A stretch of 64,000 bases of DNA from Ampelomyces quisqualis (Eukaryota; Ascomycota; Dothideomycetes; Pleosporales; Phaeosphaeriaceae). How positions within the stretch are numbered: position 1 is the stretch's first letter; every line of letters begins with the position of its first letter. Location of the stretch: contig JAGTXZ010000010.1 in assembly GCA_018398575.1 (NCBI GenBank), positions 1,612,001 through 1,676,000 on the forward strand, given 5' to 3'. Positions 44,994 through 57,951 of the stretch are shown here, one piece after another. The translations under genes were made by a program, and so were the position numbers. The notes below the pieces were generated by a model, which was given only the letters and a program-made list of their open reading frames with translations, searched no databases and was not told the DNA's origin.

Positions 44994-47062
44994 TGTCTGC
45001 AAGCTATCAGACTTGAGCACGCTAATGATGGTGAGATTTTGCTTATTCATCACACCCGGTCAACTCCTGACTGACTGACTGTCTGTTCATATCAAACCGA
45101 TCGACACGCTCTTCAGAGAAGTGAAGTACTTGAGATGAACATGTTGCGACATGCATTTTGCCGGGGAATGGCGCGATTGGTGCCAACTGTCTCAAGGGGA
45201 CGAAGCTATTGTATTTCAGAAATGTCAAGGTAGATCAAGTGCAACAAGGTATAGGAGCTGCGAGGGCAGTCTAAGCACATGTGAAAGGTGTCCTCCCTTT
45301 TACACTTATTCGCTGTTGTTTTTTGGCACCATTGAATTGAATTCACATTTGCTGTTAGTTGCGGTGGTGCTGCTCTTTTATATGGACTACGACAGTTTTA
45401 GGTTTGAGTTGGAAGTTACTTCGTGGTACGAGTTAGCTTTTTTTTTTTTAAAAAAAAACGTTGCTGGTCCCAAGACTCTGCGAAAGCCTTTGAGCAGCAT
45501 CGACAATACTTTGTGTTGTTCATTTAAGTTTAGAAATTCACTAGTCAAGCATCTGTAATTGCATGTTCTTGTAGTGGTAGTTGAACCAAGGATTGCTTGT
45601 CAATAGGAGATGCATTTTTTTGTATTTGCTTTCTATCACACCTAACGATATTAATGGATATGGTATGCTCGTATAGCAACTTGCTCTGACGTATCAAATG
45701 AACAAACAGTAGCCGAGATAGAGTGTGTATTTCCCACGCTTCGACCCTAGGATGTCCTCAAATGATGCCAAAATTTAGAGCTAGACTACAGGAAGATGTG
45801 GTTTGATGTTAATTTGACTATGTGATAGCAGCTATGTACATGAATTGCAGGAACAGGGCTAAAGGCCTTTGATACTACAAGCGCCTCAGCATCTCTATGA
45901 ATCTACTACTTTTGCAAGAAATTTGTCTCGCTCCCACCCTTGATGGATCGTGTCGTGGTTGCCCGTATCTATCTGTACACCACGCAGCCCATATCGCCCC
46001 ATGCGAATTATACCGAGCACACCCGAGCTTCCTTCTCTTTTTGACTACCCATCTCTGATCGAGAGGCTTTACGTGTCGTGAAACAAAATTGAGCTTGTGT
46101 TGAAAGCCAGTCATGAACGACGATGAGACAGATAAAGCGCAGAAGTCGTTGAGCGCTTGTATGATGTATGAAGATCATCTGCAAATGAGAATCTTTGCAA
46201 CTATCTTCGTCTAGTAATTTATTGAAAAAAAAAAAATTAAAGAAGAAAGTTGGGGACTTATCTCGTCGATGTGATGTCCCATCGAAAATACGGGCAAGAA
46301 CACGCGGCCTCAATTTCACGAGCAACATGATTATTTGCCACGGAGAGTTTGTACAATGCACAGTCTAGACCTGTATTCCGTGACTGCTTCAAACCTTAGA
46401 CAGCCAAAGGGAAGTCCAGTCCAGATCATGACCTTGCAAGGAAAGTCGAAGCTCGTGACGTGCACGTACCGACACGACGAAAACAACCAGGGTAGTGGGG
46501 TTTCCGGATTACGTACACCGTCTTTCATTCGATCGAGATGGTAGTTGGGGGAGTGAGCAAACCCGACGTCAGGATCACCGCCACAGCACCTTTGGCCATG
46601 TTTTCCTTGGTACAGAATGCTGATACTGATTGAAAGGAACGCCGTGATCATGGTTAACCAGAACTATGGGCTTCGAGTGCGAGTGTATTGGACCTGGGGC
46701 CTGGGTCGGTGTCGTTGATGCCCAAGAAATCTCGAATCGAAAGCATGATGCACCACGCGCCGTATTCCCGGGTGAAGGTGGCCTAGTTGGAATTCTCTAG
46801 ATAGGCGGTTATGGTAGTATGATGGTTGTTGAGACGCTAATTAATTAGTTAGAGACGCTAAACGAGCAGAGTACCATAGATTCGCGAGCCGTACCAAGAT
46901 GTGGGAAGACGCAAACAGTGGAAGTGGGTTGAAGATGATGTGGAGAAATTGGCTATCAGTACTACGCTACAATGAATCAAAGATGACGCGGTGACGGGTG
47001 GTTTTGGCACTGTGAAGCAGAGTGCAGACGAGAATGTGGCAACAAGTGACGCTGTACGAAGA

Positions 47063-47092
47063 GGGGAAGGGAGGGGAGGGGAGGGGAGAGGG
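47063..47092 (+). repeat. G-rich run with quadruplex potential
   Basis: A purine run on the plus strand with six successive G3-G4 tracts separated by 1-3 bases of A or AGA. The pattern satisfies the usual G-quadruplex rule several times over. It lies in the gene-free region upstream of con7. Confidence 0.8.
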
Positions 47093-49328
47093 TTAAGCAA
47101 AAGACTGACGGAGACTGAGTGGTACGCTGACCATGAAGAACACACTCGACTGAGCAAGCCGAGTGAGATACGGTCATGTCCGCAACGGCCTCATATTGCC
47201 ATGACATCATGTTTGGAGAAGGGTTGGTTGTCTCGACAAGGACTGTATTATGTTCCGCTTGCAACTGGTATAAAGGAGCTGACCTTTTCCTATTAGGTAT
47301 CCTGTAGCAATGTGGAAGGTGGCTGCTGCTGGTGTCCGTGTATACGCAATCTCATGGTTGCGTGTTCATGTAGAAGACTGTGTATCGAGGAAAAAATGTA
47401 TACAAAGTTGAAGTATATGAATCAGAAAAATACACAGCAAGAAACGTCGTCTAATAATGTATGCACTGCTCTGCAGTCTAAATAGGGTACCAACTAAGTG
47501 TCGTTCCGTCGTTTGCCAATGCAGTAACCGCGACACAAAGTGGCCGTCGACGGTGCTTGAGCGGCCTCATGGCTTGCGCAGCATTGACAGGCAACGGATC
47601 ATCCGCACGGGAGCTTGGTTTCGATCGCTAAATGGTGCAGCAGTTCGAAAACTAGCCATAGTATCAGGGCCAAATCAGTAATGCTATAGAAGCTGTTGCA
47701 AGTTATAGAAGTCGCTGAAGTATCGAAAGTGCGAAAGAAAAACTGTGGACAAAGTACGATGAGGCAATGTGACGTAGGGTACATGGCAAGAGAGTTTGCT
47801 TTGCAAGGTGCATTGCACACAGTATGGTTTGGGCGACCGTATGTTCCATCGCAGCGTATTGTGCACACGATGATGGCGCAGTTCGCCGAGGACGGTGGAA
47901 AAGGCCGTGACCACTCGAGTTGGACAGAGTCATGACGCGCGTCGGGACCTTCTGGACGCATGGTCGTGAAGTGAGCAACTATGCTATCTTCCGAGAGAAA
48001 GTATGTAGTAAACTTTAATTGTGAAAGCGAGATGTGAGAGGGTCGCGATGTGGCGTCCAGCCAGTGTAGTGGGACTCGCGAATCGCTCCTCCCGATCCGT
48101 CAGGGTTGATCATGGTGGGATGTGGACTGGATGCAATTTTTAATTTGCAGCCAAAATTGCGCATGTTGCTATAGTCGAGAATGGCACTTCTACTTTTTGA
48201 GAGTGTGGCAGAAGCCAAGAATTGTCTAGGTGTTCGGTCCACTTGGCTGATGGACCTGATGTACGAAAACGGGCAGCATGCCGCGCTTTTGCCGCATAGG
48301 CTAAGGATGCGAAAACTTACGGTTAAGTTTGCGCCATGGTGGGGGTCTTGGTTGTGGCGTTCGATTCATTTTCCACGGCAACTGATGGACTAAGGCAAAG
48401 AAGCTTTATCAACTGTTGACCGAGCACGCGCGACATCAAGAACCGGCAGTATGCTCCCTGTCGGCCTATAGCAAGGTGATTGATTGAGAGGCTTCTTCTG
48501 ATGGATTGCGGGAGTGGAAATTTCTGGGTAGATTAGTGGCATAAAACGAGATTCTTACGTCGCATTGACTCGAGGTCATGTGATCCGCCGCGTGACTCAA
48601 GACTCAGACCATGGCGTCGTGGTCGGGAATTCTTCGGTCGTTCTAGATGGGCCTGAAGAGGTGAACTGTGTGGGCGCAAGCAAATGCTCCTATCTGAAAG
48701 TACACTTCAGCCAATAGCAGCGTCGGTGGGCTTTGAGTAAGAGTCTGAGCAGGGTTCTAGATATGGCAGAGACAGCGTGAATGGAAACGGAAGGTGGACC
48801 GCTGCTGGCAAGAAAAATGCCGCGTATTCGACGCGGGCGGAGACGCAACTCAAAGCACCCCGCGGGACCCGGGACAGCCACGTGAGAGACAAGGCGGCGG
48901 CTTGAATCTGGTGCTCCCTGTGCACTTTGCTACAACGACAGACTATGACATGTTTCTGCCGGCATCTGCTGTGTGCGTTGAGCACCAGCACGTTTTGTGC
49001 ATGTCCGCATCGACATGCGCCTGCCGAGGCTGGTCGAGAGGGAGTATGCAGGTGTGTGTGTACGTACGGAGTAGCCCATAGACTCCATACATGGAATCAT
49101 CAGCCTCGTCTCCCAGCCAGCCAGACCAGAATGGCGTCTGTCGTGCCCTGGCAAACGGCCGCTGAGCGGCGGGCGAGCACAGATGCGTCGCGCCCGCCAA
49201 GCGCAATTTTTGATTTTTTTCCTCGCTGTGCGTCGAACGAGGTGGTCTCTTTCCTCACCACCTCGTTCGCGCCATCCCATCTTCGTCCCTAGCTAGCCTA
49301 CATGGCGAGTCTACACACACAGTAGCTA

Positions 49329-49358
49329 CACCACCACCACCACCACCACCACCACCAC
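49329..49358 (+). repeat. CAC trinucleotide microsatellite
   Basis: Ten consecutive CAC/ACC triplets in non-coding sequence. It makes a Gly-rich run in a minus-strand open frame (49255-49689) that I do not accept as a gene. Confidence 0.9.
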
Positions 49359-49805
49359 GCACCCAGCTACCCGTGCTAGCCAGCGTCCGCGTCCTGGCCC
49401 CAGGCTCGCCGCACGCCGCCCGCTGTGCGACACGTGCAACCCGCCGCCAGTCCTGCGACGGCCGCCTGTCGTTGCCTTGCCGGCGCGTCAGAAGCTCACA
49501 ACATCGCGGCGCTGTGCTCTGCAACCTGCATCCGGAACGACAGCATTCCTCTGCCACGGCCGCGCTGCACATCGGCGCCGTGCAAATCTCGCAGTGCAAG
49601 TGAAACTCCGGAGCATCCATCCCCCCTTGGTCCTTGGCCCCAGCAACGGCCCGACTGTCACTGCGCAGTGGCAAGTGCCCAGTGCTCACTGCTCACGGCT
49701 CACGAGTCACTGCTCACGGCTGCCCCATCGCCGCGCGCACGGCCGCCCACGGCACCGCCCACGCTGCCCGCCTCCTCGCTCGACACAATCACGACCGCCT
49801 CTGTG

Positions 49806-49862
49806 GCCCGCCAACCCAGCCAACCCAGCCAACCCAGCCATCCATCCATCCATCCACCCATC
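49806..49862 (+). repeat. CAACCCAGC and CATC tandem repeats in con7 upstream region
   Basis: Four copies of a 9-bp unit (CAACCCAGC) run directly into about four CATC units. They lie about 0.8 kb upstream of the con7 start, probably in its promoter or leader. Confidence 0.85.
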
Positions 49863-50617
49863 CTCCCACACATCGCCGCCGCGCTCGCAGCCGTAGCGCT
49901 ACGTGTTCTAGCGGCCCAACCCCATCCGAAAGACCATTCCCACCTCTGCGGTCGCCTGCACGAATTCGGCCATCCTTGACCCGCCCCACCCTATCCACAC
50001 TTACCTCATCGATCAGCCTAAGCAGGCGGACTCGCCGCCCTCCATCTCGACTTGCAAGCCAGTAGTGTGACGGCGCACGCCACCGCACCTAAAAGCCGCC
50101 TAACCCGGCTTTCCCTTAGCTCTTCCAAATCCACTCCCTCCGCCCCAACCAAGGTCCGCTCGTCGACCTAACTGCTCCCGTGTAACCTGTACGTTTGCAC
50201 TTCACTTTGCGTTGCCCCAGCTGCTCCGCGATTCGAGAGCTTGCCCGCTAGCTGGCCCCCCTGCTCCGCTCGCCTTTGAGCCCAAGCCTTCCGTGGCCCA
50301 CCAGTCTACATCTGCCGAACAGACCTTCCACCTGCGCGCACCGGAAACCACGCCGTCTGTAAATCACCCGCGTTTAAGTTTCACGCTACCGTGCTCCCTC
50401 AGCCTTCTTCTTCTCCCAATTCCTGGCTGTGAGCGGCTCTTGCTCTCTTTGCCCCTACTCGCTTTCGGATTAGCTCTTGGAGACGCATGTACCGCGGTCC
50501 AAAGTCCAGAGCCTGCCTTTGCCCGTCATAACGTCGACCATCCCTCTTCTCGGACCCGCCCAGTAAGCCCTGCCTGAGCTTAGGTCCAACACGACTCTCC
50601 ATCTTGTACACTGTCTT

Positions 50618-52155
50618 ATGGACGCAAGGCAACAAGACTACCCGCAGTCAGGTTTGAGCTTGCCCTATCCATCTCTTCCTGAACCAGTTTCTGAGGGAAC
50701 ACGTGCAGATCAAGCATCTGCTGCGCAATATCCCCAACCCGGTCAAGATTCTCGAGCCTCGAACCTCACCCCCACCTCCGACTACAGTCTGAACCCATCG
50801 TCTGCTCGATCAGCCTCATTCCCCGAATTTATCCATCGTTCGTATCCACCAGGCGCTCAAAATCAAGCACCCGGAGGTATGGCGCAACAACAGAGTCCGT
50901 CACTGCCTCTCTCAGATGGTCAAGCAAATGACCATCACCAACAACAGCAACACAAGTCTGACTCGGATGTACCTATAGATCCATCAATCGCCGCTGCGAC
51001 GAGCCCCACCTATTCTCACCAACAGCAATACTCGCCATACACACCTCACCACGACATGCAGCACTATCCAGGGCATCCTCAGACCCCAATTTACGCCTCG
51101 CGACCTGAATGGGCTGGCCAGTATCCTCAGCCAGGCATGCACTATGGGCATGCTGCATCTTCAGGCCCGCCAGCACCGGCAATGGTCTCTCCGGTACAGC
51201 GCCCACCCACTGTAAGTTTGCTGCATCCAACCACCCTTCCTGCACGTTCCCGTGCCGTTGACAGAGGAAAAACGGTTGCTGCTGCGCCTACCGAACTGGA
51301 ACTGATGATGCATGTAGGGAGGACATCCGCTCTCTACTGTTTACTCTTTCGTACCCATTCCTGGTGCGCAACAGCATAAGCGACCGCGTCGGCGCTATGA
51401 GGAGATTGAGCGCATGTACAAATGTGGCTGGAATGGATGCGAGAAAGCCTATGGCACCCTCAACCATTTGAATGCGCACGTCACAATGCAGTCGCATGGT
51501 CAAAAGCGAACACCCGAAGGTAGGTTCCATTTTTATTTTTATTTTGCCCTCATGTTCTTGGTTGTCGTGGTGGTCCTTGCAAGCCTGGTGCGCTAGGCAA
51601 GCACTTGCCGTCGCGTTGGGGCTGCGCCATTTTGATGGTGTTCCCGCTGCATTGGATAGCTTCAAACGGCGGCAGCTACTACTGCTAACCCCGGCCCATA
51701 TATCTTGGCACATGTCCCCATATGTTTACCTTCATACACTAACTTGAGATCTTCCCATAGAATTCAAAGAGATTCGTAAAGAGTGGAAGGCCAAGAAGAA
51801 GGAGGAAGAGGCTCAGCGCAAGGCAGATGACGAGCGCCACCGAGCAGACGTGCAACAGCGCACGCACGAAGGTGGCCCTCCTGGTGAAGCTCCTGTCTAC
51901 GGACAAATGCGACAAGCTGTCGGAGTGCCTGGACAAGGTCCTTCTCACACGCAACTGCCGCCCATTGGGTACCAGCCTGCAGCCTCGGCCAACAATGCTG
52001 CTCCGCAGTATGGCACTCAAAGCCCAGGTCTACCTGAAGGCATGGCTCAGTATGCCACCCCAAACAGCGCCTATCACAGTCCCAATAGTAACAACAGCAG
52101 TTACCCTCAGTCGCCCTATGGACAGAACCCACAGATGTACCAGCAAGGTCATTAG
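50618..52155 (+). CDS. con7: C2H2 transcription factor Con7
   Basis: Exons 50618-51211, 51318-51519 and 51761-52155 (introns 106 and 241 bp) give 396 residues. The N-terminal 200 residues are disordered and rich in Gln/Pro/Ser/His (LPYPSLPEPVSEGT, DHHQQQQHKSD). After the first splice the conserved core reads HPLSTVYSFVPIPGAQQHKR PRRRYEEIERMY (split here for length), followed by one C2H2 finger, CGWNGCEKAYGTLNHLNAHV, ending at HVTMQSH. The second splice restores KRTPEEFKEIRKEWKAKKKE, a basic coiled helix. The tail is Gln/Pro/Asn-rich. Con7 regulates conidial morphology, cell wall genes and infection structures in Magnaporthe and is conserved across filamentous ascomycetes. Introns here are longer than average, and the upstream region is long and CT-rich, as for many developmental regulators. 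Confidence 0.93.
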
Positions 52156-55100
52156 GTATACCATACCACGCACACCCTCTAGATCAACTGGCATCGGCTA
52201 TATCAAAAGAAACGAATTCCATCGGATTCCTGCCGCACAAGCCGATTACTCTTCACGACTTTCATTCCTGGGGTTATCTGCATTCTTGCCGTGGACGCAT
52301 GTGATTGTTCGGCATTCTATTCAATTGTTTGGGATATGCATTTTCACCGGCGGCGGCTGTATGTCTCTAGTGGACGGTGTTTATGGCTTGATGGAGACGC
52401 TCTGCGATGCTGAGCGGAAAGAAACCGTGACTACTCGGAGCTCCCCACAAAATGTCACAGTGCCCATAGAACTTCTTTCGTTGTCGGATTATCTCTCCGG
52501 TTGTACCCTTTTCTTGCTATTAGTCCTTCCCGAATGGGATATGCACTGTTGGAGTTCATACTTCATGTCTGGCCTAGAAGTACAACGTACAAACACGGCG
52601 CTCCAAGAAACAAATGCGTGTACCATCCTTTTGCCCCTCCGGCCTTGATTTTTCACGTCTCTCGTGACATCTGATTGTTGTTGATTCGCTCTGTGCAAAG
52701 CGTCTATGCGAGCAACGTGAAACGAACGAACGTGCATTCTGCCTCGCTATACGGAGTACCCGTCGTGAAACTGACCCAAAAGATCGTGTACCGGCAAAGC
52801 ATCGAGTCGCATGATCATCAACTTGCACTCCTAGCCAGTAGACGGTGAAGGCGATGTCACTGACACCATGCGCTCCCTGACAAGGCCGTGTCTGCATGCG
52901 TGGTCCTCCGGCCTGATTCCTGACAACGGAAATGACCCACATTCCCGTCTATCCCAACTATAGGCACGGTGATGAACGCCGTCCCTGCAAGCAGAATGTC
53001 ATGGATTGCGATATCCATAACGGCATATCTCGGAGGCTGTGCTTCATCCGTGACGCTGCCGTCCCCTTGCAGCGAAGATCATGTCCGGTTAGCTGCGCCA
53101 TCTCATTCCCTCACTTGCACTCGCATGGCGAAAACAAAATCGACAACGCAGGCAGGCCACGTACATGCACGTCCTCAGACCACGTCGACTGCCTGAGCAG
53201 TCAATCGACTCGCGCAAATGCGTCTGTGTGTTCCCCGCGGACACTTGCAGCATCGTCGACAGGTGCCGCGGCGACACACACCGGGCTTTTCACGACACAC
53301 AAGATGCTGATTTGCGTACTGCAGGGATGTAGAGAGAAAATGAACATGCAGTCGCGCCTTATCATTGGCACCCCCAAGTATCATTTGCAAAATGCTGTAT
53401 CACAACAAGGATGACGCACAGGAAGCACATGGACCATAGTGCTTAGTGGATAAGACTGCCTGTGCTTTCATGTGCTGTGCTCACCACCTGGGATCTCCAT
53501 GTCAGCTAGTAGGTAAGTGGCTGACAAGGAACCGCTCAACCACGTCGGCGAAATGCCCTTATCCTTCTACTCTGACGAGCCCTCTTCCGGCCGCGTGAGG
53601 AAGTTGTGGCGGTGACGGCAGCCAAGGTGGACTGAGAAGAAAATTCTGTGCCGTTCAACATGCAGCAAGGGCTTGCGGAGCCATGGGCGGATGTTGGGGG
53701 CTTTGCCGCTTTGCTCTGCGATAGGCCAGCTCCGAGTTCAGTCCTTCGTTGTAGTGAAGCCGAGAGGCAAGGCCTTGTCATCCATTACACGAAGATTTCG
53801 GATCCTTGCGTGATCATGCGGCAGACTGAAATTGATTGCGCATGTTCAACAAGGTCCTATGGGCCATGGCTCCGTCAGACTCGGCTTCGCTTCGAGGCCT
53901 GCCCGCCTGCTGGGCAAGTCGTGCGACTGCCGTGCTGGCTTTTTGCCCGCATGTGCACGAAGAAGCTGACCAAGGTCCCGTGGCTCAAAGGCAAAACTTT
54001 CGCACACTGCCGATGCCAGACTGGGTCAGGGACCAGGGTATGAATACATACATAGTTCATCACACGTCGACATGTTTGCAAAGACATGTGCAGCATCTAC
54101 ACCCTAGACCACGTACTATGCAAATCACGCTAGAATCTGTAAACTACCACTACGTAGAACCCCAGATCTCTAGCTAGCGGTCAATCATCAGATGAAACAC
54201 ATGTTGCTTTTGACGCCGTTGAAGGGCTAACGCCAGGGCCATGAGCGCCCCATGGATGACAAACAACGGTCGCGCTTGCCTGGCGCTGGGTTCCCTGATC
54301 TGACGGCGGAAACTAGCAGACGCCGGACGGGCGCATACTGCGAGATGACCAAAGGCGTGGCATGGTGTGTTACACTGCAGCGAACAGGATTTTAGTGGAA
54401 GCGACTCGGCTGTAAGACGACACTTTGGGAGAAATATTACTTTGGGAATTCAATTGGGGCCCCCGCCTGAGGATTGCAAGACATGTCCGGGCATCGGTAC
54501 GAACAATGCAGTGAGACGTACAATGGGAGACTGTGAGCAAACAGTGTTCAAGTGAATAGGTTGGGAATGGAATGCGCCAGTTCATCAAGGTCAAACAAAC
54601 ACTGACCACCAGGTCCTCGCACAAGACAAAGCTTGCACCCACCTTGCGCCCGAACACGCAACAGACACGACAGCTTGCTGTACAACATGCAGCCATCCTC
54701 TCCGGGCGACCGCCAGATGGACGGGGACCCTCGAATGGTACCCAAAACCTTCGATGCATGGCCAACCACGCGCACGGGACTGTCGCTGTGCAACGACGTC
54801 TTTCGAGGACGCAAGGCAGAGGAATCAAGTGCGACTCTTGTGTGTTTTGGCGAACTGTGCTGCCACGTTACTTGCCTGGTCTACTGTGCATACAACGGGC
54901 TTCACTAGGGGCGGTGTGCTCACCGATGATGCTACGCCAGAGTCGGGATGGTAACAAGAGCCATGTATGTTTTGCAGTAGCCTCGATGGTAGCTTCATCT
55001 TTGCCTGGAGGATTGGCCGCTACTGGGGAGTCGGCTCCAGGCTGTTGGGTAGCTGAAGCTAAGTACTCCGTAGTCTACTTGTTTTAGGGCCGGTTCGTCA

Positions 55101-55503
55101 GCCTCGTTGACTAGGTAGGGAAGGGAACTTGGAACTTTGGAGCAAGGAACTGCGAGGCGGCGGCGTGGGCGTGGGATGTGGAGTCGATTGCTGGGGCAAG
55201 CGAGTCGATTAAGACTGCACACATGGGCCTCCGAGACGTTTCGTCCAGCGTGCTCAAGAGAAGACGGTAAGATCGAGGTCCAAACGTGTACTGCATACGT
55301 ACTCCGTACCATGCGTCTCGACATGTCTTTTACTTCACGTCCATGGCGAGTTGACATGTTTGATGTTCCGAGTCGGAGCTTGGGAACGTCACGTGCTCAG
55401 GCCTAGTCAAGTCTCGGCTCGGGTGCTGGTAGAAGGAAACTTTCGAGGAGCAACCACCAAGTCGTCGCCCCCTGAATCGCAAACCCCACCCTGTCTTCTC
55501 CCC
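52156..55503. other. 3.3-kb region without a supportable gene
   Basis: Open frames up to about 170 codons occur on both strands (for example 52932-53414 plus, 54370-54828 minus, 54572-55087 plus), but none has a domain, a signal peptide with following fold, or splice-linked partners. Three copies of ACTCCGTA lie here (52750, 55065 and 55301). The right end carries the PPR gene promoter. Confidence 0.55.
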
Positions 55504-57724
55504 ATGCTCACGTGTCGCGCCTATCTCTGGCGACGCATACATGCCCTCGATGCGCCTGCGACCAGCGCACACCGCCTTCGCCACAATGCGGACGCCTTTT
55601 CTCCCCTCAGCGACCAGCGCCGGTTCCTGAGAAGGCCATCGAAGAAGGGCAGGTACCAGTCAGAAGTCGACAAGGTGTACCGGGACGGAGAAGAGCCATG
55701 GAAGAAGTCTGCAGTGGCCGTAAACCAGAAGAGCAGACAGCACGCAGCGCTGCGGCAGACGCCGCCCAAGGTCTATGAGACGCCCAATCTGGCAAACCTC
55801 GGGCCCCGCGTCGGCACCATGTCGGATCGAGATTGGGAAAACAGAAAGAGGGAGCTGAGGTATCTGCAAGACCCGCTGGAGCTGGCCACTTTTGTGAAGC
55901 GCGAGCTAAGAAAAGATAAAATGGAGGAGATGGTGCAATTGGTGCGCATGGCGAGTCACTCCATGCAGTGCATCGTCAGCTGGAACCACATCATCGATCA
56001 CTACCTAGCCAAGGGGAGGGTTGGCGCAGCGTTGAAGTTGTACAACGAGGTACGTTGCCCGTGAACGATTACGGAACCCAATACTGACTCCAATTTAGAT
56101 GAAGAAGCGCCAACAGTTTCCCGATGCTTACACCTACACGATTCTCCTACGGGGCCTCTCAATGAATGCGCACTTGTCTGGCGTCCTCAGTAAAGCACTT
56201 TCGGTATACCACTCATTATCAGCCCCAAACTCCCGGGTGGAGCCGTCCATCATACATACGAACGCCACGCTGCGCGTATGCGCACGAGCAATGGATATGG
56301 ACGCGCTATGGGGAGTGGCCGGAAAGATACCGGAGAACGGACCACAGGCGGCCAACGAAGTTACTTACCTCACCATGATCAATGCGATCCGACAGAATGT
56401 GCTTTTTAAAGCGCCAAAAGACGAGACAGAAGATGAAGCTGCCGTAAGACGGGAACGTGCCATCATGGAAGGACGAAAAATGTGGGAAGGCATCGTGACC
56501 CGATGGAGGAATGCCGACCTGAAAATTGACGAAGAGCTGGTATGTGCTATGGCACGATTATTACTTATTGGCAGCCGGCCGCGAGATTGGGACGATGTAC
56601 TCTCTTTATTGGAGCAGACCATGGACATCCCACGTATGGTGCCTCGACTGGGCACCATTGATCGGAAAGAAGCTGGTCTTCCCCAACTACGAGCACCAAG
56701 GACACCAGCACATCTTCGCTTCGACGACGACCATCTTGGACCAGACAATAGTCCCATGCGTGGTGATGAGTTTTTGGCATCAACGCCTCGGGGAGTAGGC
56801 AGTGTGGTGTCAAATCCACTGTCCTACGTTAGGCCAGGCAACAACACACTTTCCATAGTGCAGGAAACATGTCAAAAACTCGTGTTGAACAAGGCCGCAG
56901 AAGAATATTGGGAATTTTTGACAGAACCCAGGATCTATAATATCGTGCCCGACCTCAATAATCTGCACATGCGTCTGCGTGTCTTTCGCCTGAACCGAGC
57001 TTCCGCTGCCACGCTTGCATTCTTGGAAGACGAAATTGTAGCCAAAGGCATCATACCGACACCGGGTACTTTTAGAATCGCATTGAGCACATGCGTACGT
57101 GACAAGAACAACCATAACTCGCTCAGACACGCGGGTCGAATGCTGCAGATTATGCGCGGAACGCTGGAGGATGCGGACCCCAAAGCTGTGGGCATGTATG
57201 CTAGCTTGGTGCTCAACTTTCCACTTGTCAAAGGCTCAGACCTCGTCGACGCTCTGACCGTCCTTTCGCCTATTGTGAGGAACATACGACTGCAGCTCGG
57301 CGTTGGAGGTGCACCTCAGAATGACCACGTCGGCGCAACATATTTGAAAGGCGAGGATCGACAAGACGCTATTGGCGTGCTTCGCAAGGTCCATGGGATT
57401 TATGACAAGCTGCTTCCTGGAACCATGATATCAGAGGAACAGAAAGCTCCGTTCAAGTCAGAGAGGGCAAGATTGGCAAGTTTCATCCAGAGAATAGTAT
57501 GCAAGGATCAAGGCAAGGGCCGTGATCTGGCTCTGGACGAGGGAGCTAAAGAGGTGGACATGCACGGCTTCTCACAAAATAAGAATGATGCTCATGATGG
57601 CGTGAAAGGACCGGGAAGGAGAGGGGCTATCGGCGATAGTAGCTGGAGGAAACAGGCAGCGAAATCGATGGGGCCGAGAAAGCCTTGGAATTCCACGCAT
57701 TCGGACGCCAGAGGCATGGCTTAA
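55504..57724 (+). CDS. Mitochondrial pentatricopeptide repeat (PPR) protein
   Basis: Exons 55504-56049 and 56099-57724, with a 49-bp intron (CTGAC branch), give 723 residues. The N-terminus (MLTCRAYLWRRIHALDAPAT) is basic and suits a mitochondrial presequence. Helical-pair repeats follow: SWNHIIDHYLAKGRVGAALKLYNEM across the splice (25 residues written in parts: SWNHIIDHYLAKG, RVGAALKLYNEM), then DAYTYTILLRGLSMN, VTYLTMINAIRQNV, YNIVPDLNNLHMRLRVF and TPGTFRIALSTCVRDKNNHN. These have the VxxYNxxIxxYxKxG pattern of PPR proteins, which bind organellar RNA for processing or translation. The C-terminus is basic. The exact fungal orthologue cannot be fixed by eye. The start at 55504 was preferred to an upstream in-frame ATG at 55351 because of the presequence. 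Confidence 0.8.
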
Positions 57725-57951
57725 GACTTTTTCTTGTGTCGAGAGTATGGCTGGTATCCGTAATTTCATGAATATACTTTGAGGAATAATATCATGCAAG
57801 ATATACGCTGTACGAAACATAATTTCCATCGGACCTTGACCATGTTTCCCGTGGACCCGTGCCAAGACAGGCACCTCCGAGCCCAACTCCGCAACTCGAG
57901 TCGCATCTCTGAGCTACCACCCGACCACTCTATTCATACACCTCCACAGAC

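Larger units (their letters stand above)
44355..50617. other. 6.3-kb region without a supportable protein gene, upstream of con7
   Basis: This is the largest gene-free stretch of normal composition in the window. Open frames are short, overlap on both strands and carry no recognisable motif. It contains low-complexity elements listed separately (a 12-bp CCCGTCGT-type repeat, a G-rich run, a CAC repeat, CCAACCCAG and CATC repeats), a T12A9 palindromic run near 45438-45458 and an A-run at 46225-46236. The part from about 49700 to 50617 is pyrimidine-rich and probably the long 5' leader and promoter of con7. Non-coding transcripts are possible but nothing in the sequence proves one. Confidence 0.55.

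Noticed and set aside
45151..45558. 135-codon plus-strand frame
   Set aside because: Contains the T12A9 run, has no motif, and no promoter or splice context supports it.
49255..49689. 144-codon minus-strand frame with a Gly run
   Set aside because: The Gly run is simply the CAC microsatellite; the rest has no family resemblance.
53440..53510. A stretch that resembles a tRNA A-box (TTAGTGGATAAGACTG)
   Set aside because: No matching B-box (GGTTCRANTCC) and no cloverleaf pairing could be found.
52932..55087. Several 130-170 codon frames between con7 and the PPR gene
   Set aside because: They overlap on both strands, lack domains and do not join by plausible introns.
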